A stretch of DNA of 11,604 nt from an uncultured Dysosmobacter sp. GTDB taxonomy: Bacteria > Bacillota > Clostridia > Oscillospirales > Oscillospiraceae. Below, one piece after another: positions 1 to 6,200 of this stretch. Each line of letters opens with the position of its first letter. The stretch's first letter is position 1. The notes below the pieces were generated by a model that saw nothing but the letters and a program-made list of their open reading frames with translations, ran no database searches and was not told the origin of the DNA. Both the position numbers and the translations under genes were made by a program. The stretch spans positions 1 to 11,604 of the forward strand of contig CAKTSC010000027.1 in NCBI GenBank assembly GCA_934597465.1. The letters are read 5' to 3'.

Positions 1-29
1 CCGCCCGGTGGGCGGCCCGCTTCTTTTCT
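1..29 (-). terminator. Possible 3' hairpin of the RiPP-like operon, cut by the window edge
   Basis: Just downstream of the PqqD-like stop codon, bases 1-6 (CCGCCC) and 10-15 (GGGCGG) form a perfect 6-bp GC stem with a GGT loop. Any U-tract on the minus strand would lie left of base 1 and cannot be seen. This could be the end of the operon or simply a GC-rich dyad before another gene. Confidence 0.25.
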
Positions 30-302
30 TCAATCCGTTGCTTCCAGGATGCGCAGCTCCCGGAGCTTTGCCAGGAAGGCGCGGACATCCGCCAGGGCGG
101 TCTCCCCGTCCACGTCGTACTGCTCCCGCAGCAGCGCCGCCAGCTCCCCCTCGGTCTCCGCCTGGGGCAGGGCGTCCCACAGGAGCTCCCCGGTCTCATT
201 CAGGGTAACGAGGCCCTTCAGCTCCAGGGAGGCATCCCCCACCGGAACCAGGATCACGTCCCCGGCCACATTGCGCTTTACCAGCTGCTTGCAGATCTTC
301 AT
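30..302 (-). CDS. PqqD-like peptide-binding (RRE-type) protein, 90 aa
   Basis: A 90-residue protein with the size and layout of the PqqD family, small winged-helix proteins that bind the leader of a RiPP precursor and present it to a radical SAM maturase. Visible hallmarks are a beta-rich start with 'GDVILVP', then 'LKGLVTLNETGELLWDAL' (residues 29-46), which is the usual PqqD pattern of a beta-strand, an N-E/D-T-G-xx-(L/I)W motif and a helix, then 'LLREQYDVD' and a C-terminal helix 'VRAFLAKLRELRIL'. The start overlaps the upstream radical SAM stop by four bases (ATGA), and GGAGG sits upstream within the rSAM gene end, so the two are probably translationally coupled. Cytoplasmic role as a leader chaperone is inferred from family and context. 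It is the last cassette gene visible; an exporter or protease could lie beyond the left edge. Confidence 0.85.
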   Translation of the reverse strand: MKICKQLVKRNVAGDVILVPVGDASLELKGLVTLNETGELLWDALPQAETEGELAALLREQYDVDGETALADVRAFLAKLRELRILEATD

Positions 303-1411
303 TCCTTTGCCTCCTCCAGCGTTCTTCTTACGGTCTCCCGAGTCATGGCGCAGACGTAGTCCGGCCGCCCGTCAAAGCGCCCGGTCTCCGTGACGCACAT
401 GGCGGCACAGGCGTGGCAGGCGTGGCGGTAGGCGCAGCCCCGGCACTCCCCGGGCAGGCGGATGGCCGCGGCGGCGGCCTTGGTGGCCTCCCATGCACTG
501 TCGAAGCCCAGCTCCGGCACGGAGAACCTGGGCTCTGTCATCATGCCGCAGGGGGTCATGATCCCCTGCCAGTTGATCCAGAAGGCGCTGCGCCCGGCCC
601 GGCAGGAGATGCCCTCCCCCGGCGTGCCCTCGCAGACCTCCTCCGCCGGAAGGGAGAGCCCCTTCCCCAGGGCCTCCGCCCGCTGGCGGAACTCCTCCGC
701 CGTGAAGCGGAGCCTGTCCCAGCGGACAGCCTGGCAGGCGGCCTCCTCCGCTGAAAAGCGGTCGTTGCGGCCCACCATGTCTTCGTCCCGCCGGATGGGC
801 GGGAACATATAGGTGGCCAGCTGCATGGGGGTGCCCAGTTCCTGGGCGGCGGCGTAGATGGCCTCCATATCCCCGGCGTTGTAGGGCGTCAGGGAGACGT
901 TCATCTTCACGTCCACGCCGATCTCCTTCAGCGCCCGGATGTTGGCGATGACCCGGTCATAGGCCGGGCGGCCGCAGAGCCGCTCGTAGGCGGCGTTCCC
1001 GCCGCCGTACAGGGTGATGTTGAAGCGGAAGGGCGGCTCGTGCCGGAAGAACTCCAGCAGCTCCCCCTGGATCAGGGAGCCGTTGCTGTTGACAGACACC
1101 AGGAGGCCCATCTTCTTCAGCTCCGTCAGGAGATAGGGGAAGTCCTCCCGGATCAGGGGTTCGCCGCCGGTCAGCAGCAGGAAGAGCATCCCCCGGCTGC
1201 GGGCGGTCTCGGCGATACCAAGCCACTCGTCGGCGCTGAGCTCCCGGCCCCGGCGCTGCTGCTCCTGGGCAGAGAGGTGGACATAACACATCCGGCAATC
1301 GAAGTTGCAGCGGGGCGTCAGCTCAAAATTCCCCGCCAGGGGCGTGCCGCTGCGGCAGGCCTTGGCGTGGAGGTAGGTGGAAAGGCGGGGCTCCGTGCTG
1401 CGGAATTCCAT
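299..1411 (-). CDS. Radical SAM/SPASM peptide maturase-like enzyme, 370 aa
   Basis: The N-terminal radical SAM domain has the [4Fe-4S]-binding CxxxCxxC at C35, C39 and C42 ('CNFDCRMC') and the SAM-contacting 'TGGEP' at residues 81-85. The C-terminal SPASM region carries C270, C288 (in a C-x12-G-x4-C arrangement), C323, C326, C332, C335, C339 and C354, enough for two auxiliary Fe-S clusters. The 370-residue length fits PqqE/anSME-type SPASM enzymes, which use SAM radical chemistry to crosslink or modify peptides. The spacing C-x2-C-x5-C-x2-C-x3-C differs slightly from the textbook SPASM pattern. ATG at 1411 is favoured because GAGGAGGGA lies just upstream inside the end of the kinase gene, whose stop is one base away. 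Next to a PqqD-like gene and a short Cys-containing peptide, it is best read as the maturase of a RiPP; the bond it makes cannot be predicted from sequence. Confidence 0.9.
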   Translation of the reverse strand: MEFRSTEPRLSTYLHAKACRSGTPLAGNFELTPRCNFDCRMCYVHLSAQEQQRRGRELSADEWLGIAETARSRGMLFLLLTGGEPLIREDFPYLLTELKKMGLLVSVNSNGSLIQGELLEFFRHEPPFRFNITLYGGGNAAYERLCGRPAYDRVIANIRALKEIGVDVKMNVSLTPYNAGDMEAIYAAAQELGTPMQLATYMFPPIRRDEDMVGRNDRFSAEEAACQAVRWDRLRFTAEEFRQRAEALGKGLSLPAEEVCEGTPGEGISCRAGRSAFWINWQGIMTPCGMMTEPRFSVPELGFDSAWEATKAAAAAIRLPGECRGCAYRHACHACAAMCVTETGRFDGRPDYVCAMTRETVRRTLEEAKE

Positions 1412-1412
1412 A

Positions 1413-2246
1413 TCATTCCCTCCTCAGGTAGTCTTCCAGGGTGCGGACGGCGCTCTCGTCCTTCCGGCAGGCCAGGCAGTAGACGGGAACCGCGCTGAGA
1501 AGCTCCGCTGTCAGCTCCGTCATCCGGGCGGCGGAGGCCCCGTCCCAGGGATAGTAGGCGCACTGGCTCAGAAGGCGGGCGAAGGCCTCCTGGGGCCGGG
1601 GGCGGAAGATGCGGTTCTCCTCCGCCTGCTCCAGCAGAAGGATGGCCCGGACAGGGGCGCTGGCATTCCGGCAGATGCCGGATGTCCCGGCATAGAGGAT
1701 GCCGTGGGCGCTGCCGTCCGCCGGGCGCAGCAGCGTCCGGTCGCCGTTGATGACCTCTCCCCCGGCGAAGCGCTCCCACAGGGCGGCCTGGGTGCTCTTC
1801 CCCACGCCGCTGGGGCCGGAGAAGATCAGCGCCTCCCCCTCCCGCGTCCGTAGGAAGGAGCTGTGCAGCACCAGCATCCCGCCCTCCGCCAGCAGGTCAA
1901 AGAGCCCGGCGGACTCCAGGATCACCCGGGCGGAGAGCTTGTCCCGGTAGCCCTCGGAGAGGGCCAGCTCCGTTATGTCTCCCGTCCGGCGGGCAAAGGA
2001 GAAGTAGCGGCTGCCGTAGCTTTGCAGCAGGCAGAAGCACTCTCCCTCCCGCCAGCGGAAAAGGCCGTTCTCATGGGCGGCGTGCTTCGGCGGCACAGGG
2101 CCCTGGTCGGCGAAGGCCACCCGGATCTCCCGCTGCCCCGGGGCGCTCTCCGCCCGGAAGGGCTGGCAGAGCTCCGAGGGCGTCCATTCGGCCTCGCCGC
2201 TGAGAGCCAGGGTCAGGCCGCCGAAGCGGTAATACTCACGGTACAT
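1413..2246 (-). CDS. HPr kinase-like P-loop kinase of a peptide-modification cassette, 277 aa
   Basis: The C-terminal half looks like the HprK catalytic domain. There is a Walker A loop 'GPSGVGKST' (about residues 144-152), a histidine 16 residues before it ('LVLHSSFL') where HprK has its conserved 'HG' histidine, and an 'INGD' aspartate 17 residues after the P-loop lysine-serine region in the position of the HprK catalytic acid. These residues suggest an active kinase. The N-terminal ~110 residues are not the usual HprK regulatory domain. HprK-like enzymes are known in RiPP clusters; the lasso-peptide kinases of the PadeK/ThcoK group phosphorylate the C-terminal serine of the precursor. I chose ATG at 2246, which overlaps the lipoprotein stop by 11 bases; a TTG at 2255 would add three residues. 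There is no clear Shine-Dalgarno for either, so coupling to the upstream gene is likely. True sugar-metabolism HprK is unlikely given the length and neighbours. Confidence 0.8.
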   Translation of the reverse strand: MYREYYRFGGLTLALSGEAEWTPSELCQPFRAESAPGQREIRVAFADQGPVPPKHAAHENGLFRWREGECFCLLQSYGSRYFSFARRTGDITELALSEGYRDKLSARVILESAGLFDLLAEGGMLVLHSSFLRTREGEALIFSGPSGVGKSTQAALWERFAGGEVINGDRTLLRPADGSAHGILYAGTSGICRNASAPVRAILLLEQAEENRIFRPRPQEAFARLLSQCAYYPWDGASAARMTELTAELLSAVPVYCLACRKDESAVRTLEDYLRRE

Positions 2247-2913
2247 AGGTGACAAACATCACGCGGCACTGATCCTGGGAAAAGTGCCCGGCGTAGCCCG
2301 TGGCGCTCTGGCCCGCCGCCAGGCCGGAAAGGCCCGCCCGGTAGGTGATGCCGCCCAGGTAAAGGTCGCCGTAGGCCACCTTATAGTAGACGTAGATCTG
2401 GCCGGTGATATCCTCCCCGGAGATGTTGGTGAGGGTGATCCCGGCGTCCTGGGTCTCGATGGCCAGCACATCCTCGCAGAGGCTGGGCTCGGTCTCGAAG
2501 GCGGCGAAGCTGGTGACGGCCGCCGTCATGCCGTCGGTATTCTCGGGCAGGGGCTGGCGGTTCAGCTCCAGCAGCTGCACCCGGGCCCCCGGCGGCAGGG
2601 TGGTAAGGTCAAAATCGTAGCTGCCCTCCCCCAGGGTCAGGGTGATGTGGGCATACTGAACAGTCTTGTCGCCGGTATTCTCCACGGTGAGGGCGAAGAC
2701 GTCGCTGACCAGCTCGTCCGAGCCGTCCTCCACGAAGCTCCCGGCGTAGCGGCTGATGTCCCGGATGGCCAGGCTGTCGCTGAGGGCGGGGTAGCTGTCG
2801 GAAGAGGAAGACGTCCCGGCAGAGGACGTGCCGCCGGGGCTGCCGCCCTGGCCGCAGGCGCAGAGCAGCAGGCAGAGGGTCAGGGAAAGGAACAGCTTGC
2901 TCCAGTATTTCAT
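2236..2913 (-). CDS. Predicted lipoprotein of unknown function, 225 aa
   Basis: Starts MKYWSKLFLSL and has a classic lipoprotein signal: two lysines, a hydrophobic core and lipobox 'LCAC' with the lipidated cysteine at C20, followed by a Gly/Ser-rich linker to about residue 40. It should be exported and anchored in the membrane. The rest is a mainly beta-strand domain ('FALTVENTGDKTVQYAHITLTL', 'YDFDLTTLPPGARVQLLELN', 'QIYVYYKV') resembling the FxxG/Ig-like folds of extracellular lipoproteins, with two further cysteines near the C terminus ('SLCEDV', 'DQCRVM'). I do not recognise the family. ATG at 2913 is preferred because AAAGGAGA lies seven to ten bases upstream; an in-frame ATG at 3033 would run through the terminator hairpin. 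It is the first gene after that hairpin and overlaps the kinase gene, so it is probably a cassette member: possibly a receptor, anchor, processing partner or immunity-like factor. Confidence 0.75.
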   Translation of the reverse strand: MKYWSKLFLSLTLCLLLCACGQGGSPGGTSSAGTSSSSDSYPALSDSLAIRDISRYAGSFVEDGSDELVSDVFALTVENTGDKTVQYAHITLTLGEGSYDFDLTTLPPGARVQLLELNRQPLPENTDGMTAAVTSFAAFETEPSLCEDVLAIETQDAGITLTNISGEDITGQIYVYYKVAYGDLYLGGITYRAGLSGLAAGQSATGYAGHFSQDQCRVMFVTYVP

Positions 2914-2952
2914 GGGCGGGTCTCCTTTGCGGTCAAAATTGCGGGCGCCGGG

Positions 2953-2986
2953 AAAAAGAGCCCTGCCCATGGGGCAGGGCTCTTTT
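2953..2986 (-). terminator. Intrinsic terminator/attenuator between peptide gene and modification genes
   Basis: Bases 2954-2968 and 2972-2986 are perfectly complementary over 15 bp with a 3-base loop. Read on the minus strand the stem is GC-rich at the top and ends in a run of five U, a textbook rho-independent terminator. It begins 15 bases after the stop of the 74-aa peptide gene and ends about 40 bases before the lipoprotein start, too little room for an obvious separate promoter. It probably ends most transcripts after the peptide gene and lets a minority read through to the lipoprotein-kinase-rSAM-PqqD genes. Confidence 0.88.
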
Positions 2987-3001
2987 GTGGGGTAAAGTCG
3001 T

Positions 3002-3226
3002 TTACGAATTAAACAATTTGTTCTCTTCCTCAAGTACCTGATAGCACAGTCCGTTATCTTCGGGAGTCAAGGCGCAAGTCATATCCGTCGTGAAGAGCAC
3101 CTTACCATTAATCGGCTGACAGGTGGTGTCAGAGTAATGCGTCGGAACAGCACAAGTCACAGCGATGTTGGCACTGAGCTGAAAGTCCTCGAAATAGACT
3201 TCCGGTTTGACATAAGTCTTTTTCAT
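3002..3226 (-). CDS. Putative RiPP precursor peptide, 74 aa, ending in serine
   Basis: A 74-residue peptide. Its N terminus reads like a recognition leader: K2-K3-x-Y5-x-K7-P8, then aromatic/acidic 'VYFEDFQLS' (10-18) and 'ANIAVTC' (19-25). The remainder holds four cysteines (C25, C36, C51, C61), many Thr/Ser and a short C-terminal segment 'EEENKLFNS' with serine as the last residue. I recall short clostridial peptides starting with a similar Y-x-K-P...F-E-x-F-x-L-S-x-x-I-A pattern, but could not search for them. ATG at 3226 follows AAAGGAG at good spacing; the upstream in-frame ATG at 3346 lies inside the GH20 gene and is rejected. The gene begins 16 bases after the GH20 stop and is followed by a terminator, then by kinase, rSAM/SPASM and PqqD genes. 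Its base composition is visibly more AT-rich than the tailoring genes. The precursor role is inferred from context; it has no secretion signal. Confidence 0.7.
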   Translation of the reverse strand: MKKTYVKPEVYFEDFQLSANIAVTCAVPTHYSDTTCQPINGKVLFTTDMTCALTPEDNGLCYQVLEEENKLFNS

Positions 3227-3242
3227 CGGTATCGCTCCTTTC

Positions 3243-6200
3243 TCAGAACCAACGGTCGAAAATACTGCCCCACCAGCTGTGCCCGCCGCGCACGGTGAGG
3301 GTGGCGGTGATGGGCTGGCTGACGGCGCCGTCGCCGTTCTGGGCAATAACGGTGTAATCTGCGGTGGCGGTGGCGGTCACGGTGTAGGTGAATTCGCGGT
3401 AGGTCACCTTCTTGGCCCACCAGCCCCAGCCGCTGCGCTCGGTGCGGGTGCTGTAGGTGCTGACGGTCTCGCCGTTGACGGTGATGCTCTCCACGTCCTC
3501 AGAGGTCTTGACGGTGAGGGTGGCCTTCTGTCCGGCGCGGACGCTGCGGCCCCAGCTGGCCTCGAAGCGGCTGGGCTCAAAGGTCACAGGCTCGGGATCG
3601 GGGGTGGGCTCGGGCTCCACCGGTGCTGCGTAGAGTGCGCGAACCGCCTGAACGGCCTCTTGCTGCTGTTTTGCCGTCAAGGTCTGGAGTGCAACTACCC
3701 CCTCTGTGCTAAAGGTCACTTTAATATTGGTGAGAGAGAGGATGGTTTCGCCCTTGTTGACGATAGTCACCAGTTTACCCGTACTGCCTTCAACTGCGGT
3801 AGACGTAATGTCATAGTACATGTCCGTCGCCGTATTGACAGTCTTCTCAGACTCAGAACCGATCTGGTAGATAGCCGCACCATTCACTGCCTTCAGGCCC
3901 AACTGGACGCTAGCGATCTTGCTCATATCGCCGGACAGCTGGAAGGCAACAGTCTGGTTCTTGGCAAGGTAAATCTCGTGGTTGGGGCCATAGTTCTTGT
4001 AGCTGGTAATGTCAGCATCCGCCTTGCCTTCGATGCAGGTCACAGTGTTTTGATCCGCTTTCTTGACCAACTCGTTGTGAAGCTCGATGAACTGCGGGTA
4101 GCCTTCCTTCTCGTTCCCGGTGGTGTAGGTCGCATTGTCCTTCCCCAGGGGATCATAGACGCGGATGGCATCCAGCCAGAAGCTATACCGCTGATCCCCG
4201 GTCTTGTCGAACATATCGCCGTAGGCGGGGGTCAGGGTCACAGTGTAGGTATCCCACTTGTCGCTGGTGAACTTGATGATGGGAAGCTGATAGAGCTTGT
4301 TGTCTGTGCCACTCTTAGTCTCTTTGAATGCGCCATCCTTATAGGTATACCCATAGTAGTTGTTGATGAACTTGTTGTAGACCGGCGCGCCATTGGAATC
4401 CGTCACCTCGCAGATCACCACACCGGAATCGTTGTCGGTCAGGGAGATGACATCAAACCCAGTGCCACGGAAGGTGAAGGTCGCGGTGGGCCAGGCAGAA
4501 TCAGGGGAGTTCTTCCAGCTGTCGTTCATGTCCTTGCTGACGGTGACCTTCTGGGCGCTGCCCATGGAGAAGGTGGTGCAGTTGTTGTAGGCATTGTCGT
4601 AACCGTAGAGGTTTGTCTTCTTGCCGAGCTCCTCCAGAAGCTGGTTGGCACTGGTCGTTGTGCCATCAGGCTGCCACACAGCACCAGCCGCCGCGCCCGC
4701 GCCGTGCTTAAACTGCACGAAGCTGTCCTCATAGTAAACCGTGCTGGCGGGGATGATGATCACCTGATAGGAAACCTCGCCTGTCTTGCTCTCGCCGCCC
4801 ACGGTTTGCGTACCAGTTACCGTGACCGTAATGCGCTCATACTCACTGAGCATTTCCGTCAGAGTGTAGGTAAGGACATCGTTGCTATAGACCGCGCTGC
4901 CATGCGTTGCACCCTTGACGTCCACCTTTGTGATCGTTGCATGGACAAGATCTGCGTTCAGATCCGTCAGCCGGATCTGCAGGGGGAGACCAAAGTCCAC
5001 CACATAGGTATGCTGGTTATTGAACGTGTAGTAAAGATAGACGTTCTTCGGGTCACCCACATGATTATAGGTGACTCGCACGCATTTATAATCGCTATAG
5101 CGATATTGTGCGCCAATCTCCGTCAGATTAGAAAGCACCGACGAAACATACTGCTTATTGCCTTTAATATTCACGACCCGGCCATTGGTAAGGCTGGAAA
5201 CGCTCTTCCCGTCTTCCACGTACTGGATCTCAGGAAGTCCAATTTCCCGATTGAAGTACGTTCCGCTTGCCACAGCAATGTTATAGTTGTAGAACTCAAC
5301 TTCGGAACCGCTGGAGATGTCAATGTAATGAACGGTCAGGGCATCCTCCGTGGCCCGAGCACGGACATAGTAGGTAACAAGCAGACCCTGGTACTGGTAG
5401 ATGCTGACCTTTTCCAGGAACGGCTCTCCACCACAGGTGTAGTCGTCCGTCTTCCCGAGGTCAGAAGCAGCTGCGTCCGCCTCCGTCTTAGTCCAGGCGA
5501 TCTTCTCCGTACCGCCGTAAGTATAACTGCTGGGTTTGGTGCCCTTTGTGATATAAGTTCCGTGATCATTGCTGCTGGGAGTCACGGTGATCATATAGAC
5601 CTCATAGTCAGCGGTCTCCACACCGGCGATGCCGTAAACCGTACGGTAGTAGTAATTGCCGTCCTTCACAACATAGCCATTATTAAGAGGAACATTCTGA
5701 TTCGTCGGGCAGTCGAAGCCCATCGTCTTTCCGCTGACCGAGAAGCTGTCGGGAGTTCTCTCGCCGCTTTCATACTTCACCGCAAAGTCCAGCAAGCATT
5801 GATTCGCATTATAGTCGATGGGGCCCCAGTCCACGATATCGGTTCGCACCTCATCGGTGATCTCGGTTTTCTGCCGGAACCAGATATTCACCTGATTCTT
5901 AGTGGTATCTTCAGCGTCGGCACCCACATTATCAATGTTCGTCCACTGGATCCCATCCACAGAATAGGCCCAGCTCTCATCCCAATAACGGATGTAGGTG
6001 AAGGTAGTTCCAAGATGAGAATTATTCGTCCAGCCGTCCGTAGACTGTCGATTTTCCGCCGTATGATAGGCACTCTTCCAATAGACGACATCATAGGTAT
6101 TGCTATCCCAGCTCTTTGCCGTGCCTTCCATCAAGCCCGTTGCACCATTCATGGGAAGCACACTGCTGAGGACGATACCCTTTTCACTGCGAACCGTAGA

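Noticed and set aside
1413..2246. Genuine HPr(Ser) kinase/phosphorylase of carbon catabolite control
   Set aside because: It lacks the usual N-terminal domain and length, and sits in an rSAM/PqqD operon.
2247..2255. TTG start for the kinase three codons upstream
   Set aside because: No better RBS than for ATG 2246 and it adds only three residues; cannot be excluded.
2284..3012. 242-codon plus-strand frame opposite the lipoprotein
   Set aside because: Low-complexity Gly/Ala/Val composition typical of an antisense shadow, with no RBS; it also crosses the terminator hairpin.
2914..3033. Longer N terminus for the lipoprotein starting at 3033
   Set aside because: It would translate through the terminator hairpin and put 40 charged residues before the lipoprotein signal; ATG 2913 has AAAGGAGA and a proper lipobox.
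3227..3346. Longer start for the small peptide at 3346
   Set aside because: It overlaps the end of the GH20 gene in another frame, while ATG 3226 has a good RBS and gives a leader-like start.
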